A stretch of 64,000 nt of DNA. Origin: Aradus depressus. Taxonomy: Eukaryota; Arthropoda; Insecta; Hemiptera; Aradidae. Of this stretch, positions 24,201-36,200 are shown in pieces. The DNA lies in NCBI GenBank assembly GCA_963662175.1, contig OY759223.1:12130249-12194248 (forward strand). The letters run 5' to 3'. The notes under the pieces were generated by a model. That model searched no databases, was not told the DNA's origin, and was given only the letters and a program-made list of their open reading frames with translations. How positions within the stretch are numbered: the first letter of the stretch is position 1; each line of letters starts with the position of its first letter. The translations under genes and the position numbers were made by a program.

Positions 24201-27200
24201 CCAATGTGCTCGTGCCTGCAGGGAATGTCAGGAAACCCTTTCATTCAATGCTCACCAGTAGCTGGTTAGTATCGGATTCTCATATTCTCTATTTTAGTCG
24301 TGGATTGCCAGGTTTCCTTATCATTGTCGTTCTTTCAGCTCCTATCGAATCGACACCCTGTCAACCTTCTCCATGTGGACCATACAGTCAATGCCGACCA
24401 ATCAACGGGCAGTCAGTCTGCTCCTGCCAGTCTGGTTACAAAGGAATGCCGCCTTCGTGCAGACCTGAGTGTGTGGTTAACTCGGATTGTGGTCGGAATG
24501 AAGCTTGCAATAATCAGAAATGTAGAAACCCATGCGTGGGTACTTGCGGTGTGGGCGCCAAATGTGAAGTCGTCAACCACAATCCAATCTGTAGTTGTCC
24601 TGCCCGATATACTGGAGATCCATTCATTAGATGCCATCCAATTCGTAAGAGCTCTCGTATTTATCTTAAATAATGATTTTCAACCCTTTCTTTTTCTGAC
24701 CCTTTTTATTTTTGGTACAGCTGAAGCGGCACCAGTTGCGCAAGAACAGACGGATCCATGCATTCCTTCACCTTGTGGTCCCAACGCACAATGCAAGGTT
24801 GTCGGAACAAGTCCTTCCTGCTCCTGTTTGCCCAACTTTAACGGGATCCCACCTAATTGTCGACCAGAATGTGTCAGTAACGGAGAATGCTCTAGTCATT
24901 TGGCTTGTATAAATCAAAAATGCAAAGATCCCTGCCCTAATACGTGTGGAGCGAATGCCATTTGTCGAGTCGTCAGTCATACGCCACAGTGCTTGTGCTC
25001 TCCCGGATACACTGGAGATCCATTTGTTCAATGTTCGGTTGTTCAACGTAAGTTCTTGCTCCTCATATTTTCTCATTATGCAGGTTTAATTTGTATTTAA
25101 GAATTCTCCTAATTTGGGAATTGGCTCTTTTCAGTTGAACCAATTGTACAAGAAAGGCCAACACCATGCCAACCTTCTCCTTGTGGTACAAATGCGGTTT
25201 GCAGAGAACAAAATGGAGCTGGTTCGTGCTCTTGCCTACCGGAGTATATTGGAAACCCTTACGAGGGCTGCAGGCCAGAGTGCGTTCTCAACAGTGATTG
25301 TCCTTCAAACAAAGCTTGCATTCGAAATAAGTGTCAGGATCCTTGCCCTGGTACTTGTGGACAAAACGCAGAATGTCAAGTTGTGAATCATCTTCCGTCG
25401 TGTACCTGCTTTCCTGGTTACACCGGAGATCCATTCAGATATTGCAACATCATACCTCCACAAAGTAAGATCTTTGGTTAGTCATTCTTTCTTGAGGTAT
25501 ATTTCGGTTCACTGTTATGAAAGATTCTCATGCCCGACTTTGTTCCCACAGCTGTTCAGGAAGCTCCCAAAGACCCTTGCAATCCATCACCATGCGGGCC
25601 CAACAGCCAGTGCAAAGTGAACAATGGACAAGCTATATGTTCATGTTTACCCGAATATATCGGAGCTCCGCCAGGATGTAGACCTCAATGTGTTGTGAGC
25701 ACGGAGTGTCCTTCACACCAAGCTTGCGTGAACCAAAAATGTGTGGATCCTTGTCCAGGCACCTGTGGTCAGAACGCTGAATGTCAAGTGATAAATCATA
25801 GCCCTATTTGTTCCTGTCGTTCGGGATTTACTGGAGATCCATTTTCCAGATGTTATCGCATACCACGTAAGCACAATTAAAGCCGTTATATCTATCTCAA
25901 TATGGAATCAGCCTTTCCTCCATTTTAATCTTGGGTGTTTTTTCGTAGCGCCTCCACCACCAGTTGCCTCACCTGTGCCAGTCAATCCTTGTCTACCATC
26001 CCCTTGTGGACCTTATTCTCAATGCAGGGACAACAATGGCTCGCCATCGTGTTCATGTCTTCCCGAGTACTCAGGCTCCCCACCAAACTGCAGGCCTGAA
26101 TGCTCCATAAATGCTGAGTGTGCTAGCAATTTGGCTTGCATTAGGGAAAAGTGTCGAGATCCGTGTCCTGGTTCGTGCGGGGCTGGAGCCAACTGCAACG
26201 TCATTAACCATACTCCGATTTGCACTTGCCCAGAAGGATATACAGGAGATCCATTTAACAATTGCTTCCCGAAACCTCCTCCACGTAAGAATCAATAATT
26301 CCAATCAGTTATCAGTATTCATCTAGTGTCCATTGCCTGTTACAAGATAATTATGTGGTTATTTTGTCCTTTTTCTACAGCGGCGGAACCAGTGCAAAGT
26401 GATCCTTGCAACCCATCACCATGTGGCTCTAATGCTCAGTGCCACGATGGTGTATGCACGTGTCTCTCCGAATATCAAGGGGATCCGTATACAGGTTGCA
26501 GGCCCGAGTGTGTCCTCAACAATGACTGTCCGAGAAACAAAGCTTGTATTCGAAATAAATGTGCTGATCCGTGCCCTGGTACTTGCGGACAAAATGCACG
26601 TTGCGATGTGGTCAATCATATTCCAATGTGCTCGTGCCTGCAGGGAATGTCAGGAAACCCTTTCATTCAATGCTCACCAGTAGCTGGTTAGTATCGGATT
26701 CTCATATTCTCTATTTTAGTCGTGGATTGCCAGGTTTCCTTATCATTGTCGTTCTTTCAGCTCCTATCGAATCGACACCCTGTCAACCTTCTCCATGTGG
26801 ACCATACAGTCAATGCCGACCAATCAACGGGCAGTCAGTCTGCTCCTGCCAGTCTGGTTACAAAGGAATGCCGCCTTCGTGCAGACCTGAGTGTGTGGTT
26901 AACTCGGATTGTGGTCGGAATGAAGCTTGCAATAATCAGAAATGTAGAAACCCATGCGTGGGTACTTGCGGTGTGGGCGCCAGATGTGAAGTCGTCAACC
27001 ACAATCCAATCTGTAGTTGTCCTGCCCGATATACTGGAGATCCATTCATTAGATGCCATCCAATTCGTAAGAGCTCTCGTATTTATCTTAAATAATGATT
27101 TTCAACCCTTTCTTTTTCTGACCCTTTTTATTTTTGGTACAGCTGAAGCGGCACCAGTTGCGCAAGAACAGACGGATCCATGCATTCCTTCACCTTGTGG

Positions 27201-30200
27201 TCCCAACGCACAATGCAAGGTTGTCGGAACAAGTCCTTCCTGCTCCTGTTTGCCCAACTTTAACGGGATCCCACCTAATTGTCGACCAGAATGTGTCAGT
27301 AACGGAGAATGCTCTAGTCATTTGGCTTGTATAAATCAAAAATGCAAAGATCCCTGCCCTAATACGTGTGGAGCGAATGCCATTTGTCGAGTCGTCAGTC
27401 ATACGCCACAGTGCTTGTGCTCTCCCGGATACACTGGAGATCCATTTGTTCAATGTTCGGTTGTTCAACGTAAGTTCTTGCTCCTCATATTTTCTCATTA
27501 TGCAGGTTTAATTTGTATTTAAGAATTCTCCTAATTTGGGAATTGGCTCTTTTCAGTTGAACCAATTGTACAAGAAAGGCCAACACCATGCCAACCTTCT
27601 CCTTGTGGTGCAAATGCGGTTTGCAGAGAACAAAATGGAGCTGGTTCGTGCTCTTGCCTACCGGAGTATATTGGAAACCCTTACGAGGGCTGCAGGCCAG
27701 AGTGCGTTCTCAACAGTGATTGTCCTTCAAACAAAGCTTGCATTCGAAATAAGTGTCAGGATCCTTGCCCTGGTACTTGTGGACAAAACGCAGAATGTCA
27801 AGTTGTGAATCATCTTCCGTCGTGTACCTGCTTTCCTGGTTACACCGGAGATCCATTCAGATATTGCAACATCATACCTCCACAAAGTAAGATCTTTGGT
27901 TAGTCATTCTTTCTTGAGGTATATTTCGGTTCACTGTTATGAAAGATTCTCATGCCCGACTTTGTTCCCACAGCTGTTCAGGAAGCTCCCAAGGACCCTT
28001 GCAATCCATCACCATGCGGGCCCAACAGCCAGTGCAAAGTGAACAATGGACAAGCTATATGTTCATGTTTACCCGAATATATCGGAGCTCCGCCAGGATG
28101 TAGACCTCAATGTGTTGTGAGCACGGAGTGTCCTTCACACCAAGCTTGCGTGAACCAAAAATGTGTGGATCCTTGTCCAGGCACCTGTGGTCAGAACGCT
28201 GAATGTCAAGTGATAAATCATAGCCCTATTTGTTCCTGTCGTTCGGGATTTACTGGAGATCCATTTTCCAGATGTTATCGCATACCACGTAAGCACAATT
28301 AAAGCCGTTATATCTATCTCAATATGGAATCAGCCTTTCCTCCATTTTAATCTTGGGTGTTTTTTCGTAGCGCCTCCACCACCAGTTGCCTCACCTGTGC
28401 CAGTCAATCCTTGTCTACCATCCCCTTGTGGACCTTATTCTCAATGCAGGGACAACAATGGCTCGCCATCGTGTTCATGTCTTCCCGAGTACTCAGGCTC
28501 CCCACCAAACTGCAGGCCTGAATGCTCCATAAATGCTGAGTGTGCTAGCAATTTGGCTTGCATTAGGGAAAAGTGTCGAGATCCGTGTCCTGGTTCGTGC
28601 GGGGCTGGAGCCAACTGCAACGTCATTAACCATACTCCGATTTGCACTTGCCCAGAAGGATATACAGGAGATCCATTTAACAATTGCTTCCCGAAACCTC
28701 CTCCACGTAAGAATCAATAATTCCAATCAGTTATCAGTATTCATCTAGTGTCCATTGCCTGTTACAAGATAATTATGTGGTTATTTTGTCCTTTTTCTAC
28801 AGCGGCGGAACCAGTGCAAAGTGATCCTTGCAACCCATCACCATGTGGCTCTAATGCTCAGTGCCACGATGGTGTATGCACGTGTCTCTCCGAATATCAA
28901 GGGGATCCGTATACAGGTTGCAGGCCCGAGTGTGTCCTCAACAATGACTGTCCGAGAAACAAAGCTTGTATTCGAAATAAATGTGCTGATCCGTGCCCTG
29001 GTACTTGCGGACAAAATGCACGTTGCGATGTGGTCAATCATATTCCAATGTGCTCGTGCCTGCAGGGAATGTCAGGAAACCCTTTCATTCAATGCTCACC
29101 AGTAGCTGGTTAGTATCGGATTCTCATATTCTCTATTTTAGTCGTGGATTGCCAGGTTTCCTTATCATTGTCGTTCTTTCAGCTCCTATCGAATCGACAC
29201 CCTGTCAACCTTCTCCATGTGGACCATACAGTCAATGCCGACCAATCAACGGGCAGTCAGTCTGCTCCTGCCAGTCTGGTTACAAAGGAATGCCGCCTTC
29301 GTGCAGACCTGAGTGTGTGGTTAACTCGGATTGTGGTCGGAATGAAGCTTGCAATAATCAGAAATGTAGAAACCCATGCGTGGGTACTTGCGGTGTGGGC
29401 GCCAGATGTGAAGTCGTCAACCACAATCCAATCTGTAGTTGTCCTGCCCGATATACTGGAGATCCATTCATTAGATGCCATCCAATTCGTAAGAGCTCTC
29501 GTATTTATCTTAAATAATGATTTTCAACCCTTTCTTTTTCTGACCCTTTTTATTTTTGGTACAGCTGAAGCGGCACCAGTTGCGCAAGAACAGACGGATC
29601 CATGCATTCCTTCACCTTGTGGTCCCAACGCACAATGCAAGGTTGTCGGAACAAGTCCTTCCTGCTCCTGTTTGCCCAACTTTAACGGGATCCCACCTAA
29701 TTGTCGACCAGAATGTGTCAGTAACGGAGAATGCTCTAGTCATTTGGCTTGTATAAATCAAAAATGCAAAGATCCCTGCCCTAATACGTGTGGAGCGAAT
29801 GCCATTTGTCGAGTCGTCAGTCATACGCCACAGTGCTTGTGCTCTCCCGGATACACTGGAGATCCATTTGTTCAATGTTCGGTTGTTCAACGTAAGTTCT
29901 TGCTCCTCATATTTTCTCATTATGCAGGTTTAATTTGTATTTAAGAATTCTCCTAATTTGGGAATTGGCTCTTTTCAGTTGAACCAATTGTACAAGAAAG
30001 GCCAACACCATGCCAACCTTCTCCTTGTGGTGCAAATGCGGTTTGCAGAGAACAAAATGGAGCTGGTTCGTGCTCTTGCCTACCGGAGTATATTGGAAAC
30101 CCTTACGAGGGCTGCAGGCCAGAGTGCGTTCTCAACAGTGATTGTCCTTCAAACAAAGCTTGCATTCGAAATAAGTGTCAGGATCCTTGCCCTGGTACTT

Positions 30201-33200
30201 GTGGACAAAACGCAGAATGTCAAGTTGTGAATCATCTTCCGTCGTGTACCTGCTTTCCTGGTTACACCGGAGATCCATTCAGATATTGCAACATCATACC
30301 TCCACAAAGTAAGATCTTTGGTTAGTCATTCTTTCTTGAGGTATATTTCGGTTCACTGTTATGAAAGATTCTCATGCCCGACTTTGTTCCCACAGCTGTT
30401 CAGGAAGCTCCCAAAGACCCTTGCAATCCATCACCATGCGGGCCCAACAGCCAGTGCAAAGTGAACAATGGACAAGCTATATGTTCATGTTTACCCGAAT
30501 ATATCGGAGCTCCGCCAGGATGTAGACCTCAATGTGTTGTGAGCACGGAGTGTCCTTCACACCAAGCTTGCGTGAACCAAAAATGTGTGGATCCTTGTCC
30601 AGGCACCTGTGGTCAGAACGCTGAATGTCAAGTGATAAATCATAGCCCTATTTGTTCCTGTCGTTCGGGATTTACTGGAGATCCATTTTCCAGATGTTAT
30701 CGCATACCACGTAAGCACAATTAAAGCCGTTATATCTATCTCAATATGGAATCAGCCTTTCCTCCATTTTAATCTTGGGTGTTTTTTCGTAGCGCCTCCA
30801 CCACCAGTTGCCTCACCTGTGCCAGTCAATCCTTGTCTACCATCCCCTTGTGGACCTTATTCTCAATGCAGGGACAACAATGGCTCGCCATCGTGTTCAT
30901 GTCTTCCCGAGTACTCAGGCTCCCCACCAAACTGCAGGCCTGAATGCTCCATAAATGCTGAGTGTGCTAGCAATTTGGCTTGCATTAGGGAAAAGTGTCG
31001 AGATCCGTGTCCTGGTTCGTGCGGGGCTGGAGCCAACTGCAACGTCATTAACCATACTCCGATTTGCACTTGCCCAGAAGGATATACAGGAGATCCATTT
31101 AACAATTGCTTCCCGAAACCTCCTCCACGTAAGAATCAATAATTCCAATCAGTTATCAGTATTCATCTAGTGTCCATTGCCTGTTACAAGATAATTATGT
31201 GGTTATTTTGTCCTTTTTCTACAGCGGCGGAACCAGTGCAAAGTGATCCTTGCAACCCATCACCATGTGGCTCTAATGCTCAGTGCCACGATGGTGTATG
31301 CACGTGTCTCTCCGAATATCAAGGGGATCCGTATACAGGTTGCAGGCCCGAGTGTGTCCTCAACAATGACTGTCCGAGAAACAAAGCTTGTATTCGAAAT
31401 AAATGTGCTGATCCGTGCCCTGGTACTTGCGGACAAAATGCACGTTGCGATGTGGTCAATCATATTCCAATGTGCTCGTGCCTGCAGGGAATGTCAGGAA
31501 ACCCTTTCATTCAATGCTCACCAGTAGCTGGTTAGTATCGGATTCTCATATTCTCTATTTTAGTCGTGGATTGCCAGGTTTCCTTATCATTGTCGTTCTT
31601 TCAGCTCCTATCGAATCGACACCCTGTCAACCTTCTCCATGTGGACCATACAGTCAATGCCGACCAATCAACGGGCAGTCAGTCTGCTCCTGCCAGTCTG
31701 GTTACAAAGGAATGCCGCCTTCGTGCAGACCTGAGTGTGTGGTTAACTCGGATTGTGGTCGGAATGAAGCTTGCAATAATCAGAAATGTAGAAACCCATG
31801 CGTGGGTACTTGCGGTGTGGGCGCCAAATGTGAAGTCGTCAACCACAATCCAATCTGTAGTTGTCCTGCCCGATATACTGGAGATCCATTCATTAGATGC
31901 CATCCAATTCGTAAGAGCTCTCGTATTTATCTTAAATAATGATTTTCAACCCTTTCTTTTTCTGACCCTTTTTATTTTTGGTACAGCTGAAGCGGCACCA
32001 GTTGCGCAAGAACAGACGGATCCATGCATTCCTTCACCTTGTGGTCCCAACGCACAATGCAAGGTTGTCGGAACAAGTCCTTCCTGCTCCTGTTTGCCCA
32101 ACTTTAACGGGATCCCACCTAATTGTCGACCAGAATGTGTCAGTAACGGAGAATGCTCTAGTCATTTGGCTTGTATAAATCAAAAATGCAAAGATCCCTG
32201 CCCTAATACGTGTGGAGCGAATGCCATTTGTCGAGTCGTCAGTCATACGCCACAGTGCTTGTGCTCTCCCGGATACACTGGAGATCCATTTGTTCAATGT
32301 TCGGTTGTTCAACGTAAGTTCTTGCTCCTCATATTTTCTCATTATGCAGGTTTAATTTGTATTTAAGAATTCTCCTAATTTGGGAATTGGCTCTTTTCAG
32401 TTGAACCAATTGTACAAGAAAGGCCAACACCATGCCAACCTTCTCCTTGTGGTGCAAATGCGGTTTGCAGAGAACAAAATGGAGCTGGTTCGTGCTCTTG
32501 CCTACCGGAGTATATTGGAAACCCTTACGAGGGCTGCAGGCCAGAGTGCGTTCTCAACAGTGATTGTCCTTCAAACAAAGCTTGCATTCGAAATAAGTGT
32601 CAGGATCCTTGCCCTGGTACTTGTGGACAAAACGCAGAATGTCAAGTTGTGAATCATCTTCCGTCGTGTACCTGCTTTCCTGGTTACACCGGAGATCCAT
32701 TCAGATATTGCAACATCATACCTCCACAAAGTAAGATCTTTGGTTAGTCATTCTTTCTTGAGGTATATTTCGGTTCACTGTTATGAAAGATTCTCATGCC
32801 CGACTTTGTTCCCACAGCTGTTCAGGAAGCTCCCAAGGACCCTTGCAATCCATCACCATGCGGGCCCAACAGCCAGTGCAAAGTGAACAATGGACAAGCT
32901 ATATGTTCATGTTTACCCGAATATATCGGAGCTCCGCCAGGATGTAGACCTCAATGTGTTGTGAGCACGGAGTGTCCTTCACACCAAGCTTGCGTGAACC
33001 AAAAATGTGTGGATCCTTGTCCAGGCACCTGTGGTCAGAACGCTGAATGTCAAGTGATAAATCATAGCCCTATTTGTTCCTGTCGTTCGGGATTTACTGG
33101 AGATCCATTTTCCAGATGTTATCGCATACCACGTAAGCACAATTAAAGCCGTTATATCTATCTCAATATGGAATCAGCCTTTCCTCCATTTTAATCTTGG

Positions 33201-36200
33201 GTGTTTTTTCGTAGCGCCTCCACCACCAGTTGCCTCACCTGTGCCAGTCAATCCTTGTCTACCATCCCCTTGTGGACCTTATTCTCAATGCAGGGACAAC
33301 AATGGCTCGCCATCGTGTTCATGTCTTCCCGAGTACTCAGGCTCCCCACCAAACTGCAGGCCTGAATGCTCCATAAATGCTGAGTGTGCTAGCAATTTGG
33401 CTTGCATTAGGGAAAAGTGTCGAGATCCGTGTCCTGGTTCGTGCGGGGCTGGAGCCAACTGCAACGTCATTAACCATACTCCGATTTGCACTTGCCCAGA
33501 AGGATATACAGGAGATCCATTTAACAATTGCTTCCCGAAACCTCCTCCACGTAAGAATCAATAATTCCAATCAGTTATCAGTATTCATCTAGTGTCCATT
33601 GCCTGTTACAAGATAATTATGTGGTTATTTTGTCCTTTTTCTACAGCGGCGGAACCAGTGCAAAGTGATCCTTGCAACCCATCACCATGTGGCTCTAATG
33701 CTCAGTGCCACGATGGTGTATGCACGTGTCTCTCCGAATATCAAGGGGATCCGTATACAGGTTGCAGGCCCGAGTGTGTCCTCAACAATGACTGTCCGAG
33801 AAACAAAGCTTGTATTCGAAATAAATGTGCTGATCCGTGCCCTGGTACTTGCGGACAAAATGCACGTTGCGATGTGGTCAATCATATTCCAATGTGCTCG
33901 TGCCTGCAGGGAATGTCAGGAAACCCTTTCATTCAATGCTCACCAGTAGCTGGTTAGTATCGGATTCTCATATTCTCTATTTTAGTCGTGGATTGCCAGG
34001 TTTCCTTATCATTGTCGTTCTTTCAGCTCCTATCGAATCGACACCCTGTCAACCTTCTCCATGTGGACCATACAGTCAATGCCGACCAATCAACGGGCAG
34101 TCAGTCTGCTCCTGCCAGTCTGGTTACAAAGGAATGCCGCCTTCGTGCAGACCTGAGTGTGTGGTTAACTCGGATTGTGGTCGGAATGAAGCTTGCAATA
34201 ATCAGAAATGTAGAAACCCATGCGTGGGTACTTGCGGTGTGGGCGCCAGATGTGAAGTCGTCAACCACAATCCAATCTGTAGTTGTCCTGCCCGATATAC
34301 TGGAGATCCATTCATTAGATGCCATCCAATTCGTAAGAGCTCTCGTATTTATCTTAAATAATGATTTTCAACCCTTTCTTTTTCTGACCCTTTTTATTTT
34401 TGGTACAGCTGAAGCGGCACCAGTTGCGCAAGAACAGACGGATCCATGCATTCCTTCACCTTGTGGTCCCAACGCACAATGCAAGGTTGTCGGAACAAGT
34501 CCTTCCTGCTCCTGTTTGCCCAACTTTAACGGGATCCCACCTAATTGTCGACCAGAATGTGTCAGTAACGGAGAATGCTCTAGTCATTTGGCTTGTATAA
34601 ATCAAAAATGCAAAGATCCCTGCCCTAATACGTGTGGAGCGAATGCCATTTGTCGAGTCGTCAGTCATACGCCACAGTGCTTGTGCTCTCCCGGATACAC
34701 TGGAGATCCATTTGTTCAATGTTCGGTTGTTCAACGTAAGTTCTTGCTCCTCATATTTTCTCATTATGCAGGTTTAATTTGTATTTAAGAATTCTCCTAA
34801 TTTGGGAATTGGCTCTTTTCAGTTGAACCAATTGTACAAGAAAGGCCAACACCATGCCAACCTTCTCCTTGTGGTGCAAATGCGGTTTGCAGAGAACAAA
34901 ATGGAGCTGGTTCGTGCTCTTGCCTACCGGAGTATATTGGAAACCCTTACGAGGGCTGCAGGCCAGAGTGTGTTCTCAACAGTGATTGTCCTTCAAACAA
35001 AGCTTGCATTCGAAATAAGTGTCAGGATCCTTGCCCTGGTACTTGTGGACAAAACGCAGAATGTCAAGTTGTGAATCATCTTCCGTCGTGTACCTGCTTT
35101 CCTGGTTACACCGGAGATCCATTCAGATATTGCAACATCATACCTCCACAAAGTAAGATCTTTGGTTAGTCATTCTTTCTTGAGGTATATTTCGGTTCAC
35201 TGTTATGAAAGATTCTCATGCCCGACTTTGTTCCCACAGCTGTTCAGGAAGCTCCCAAGGACCCTTGCAATCCATCACCATGCGGGCCCAACAGCCAGTG
35301 CAAGGTGAACAATGGACAAGCTATATGTTCATGTTTACCCGAATATATCGGAGCTCCGCCAGGATGTAGACCTCAATGTGTTGTGAGCACGGAGTGTCCT
35401 TCACACCAAGCTTGCGTGAACCAAAAATGTGTGGATCCTTGTCCAGGCACCTGTGGTCAGAACGCTGAATGTCAAGTGATAAATCATAGCCCTATTTGTT
35501 CCTGTCGTTCGGGATTTACTGGAGATCCATTTTCCAGATGTTATCGCATACCACGTAAGCACAATTAAAGCCGTTATATCTATCTCAATATGGAATCAGC
35601 CTTTCCTCCATTTTAATCTTGGGTGTTTTTTCGTAGCGCCTCCACCATCAGTTGCCTCACCTGTGCCAGTCAATCCTTGTCTACCATCCCCTTGTGGACC
35701 TTATTCTCAATGCAGGGACAACAATGGCTCGCCATCGTGTTCATGTCTTCCCGAGTACTCAGGCTCCCCACCAAACTGCAGGCCTGAATGCTCCATAAAT
35801 GCTGAGTGTGCTAGCAATTTGGCTTGCATTAGGGAAAAGTGCCGAGATCCGTGTCCTGGTTCGTGCGGGGCTGGAGCCAACTGCAACGTCATTAACCATA
35901 CTCCGATTTGCACTTGCCCAGAAGGATATACAGGAGATCCATTTAACAATTGCTTCCCGAAACCTCCTCCACGTAAGAATCAATAATTCCAATCAGTTAT
36001 CAGTATTCATCTAGTGTCCATTGCCTGTTACAAGATAATTATGTGGTTATTTTGTCCTTTTTCTACAGCGGCGGAACCAGTGCAAAGTGATCCTTGCAAC
36101 CCATCACCATGTGGCTCTAATGCTCAGTGCCACGATGGTGTATGCACGTGTCTCTCCGAATATCAAGGGGACCCGTATACAGGTTGCAGGCCCGAGTGTG

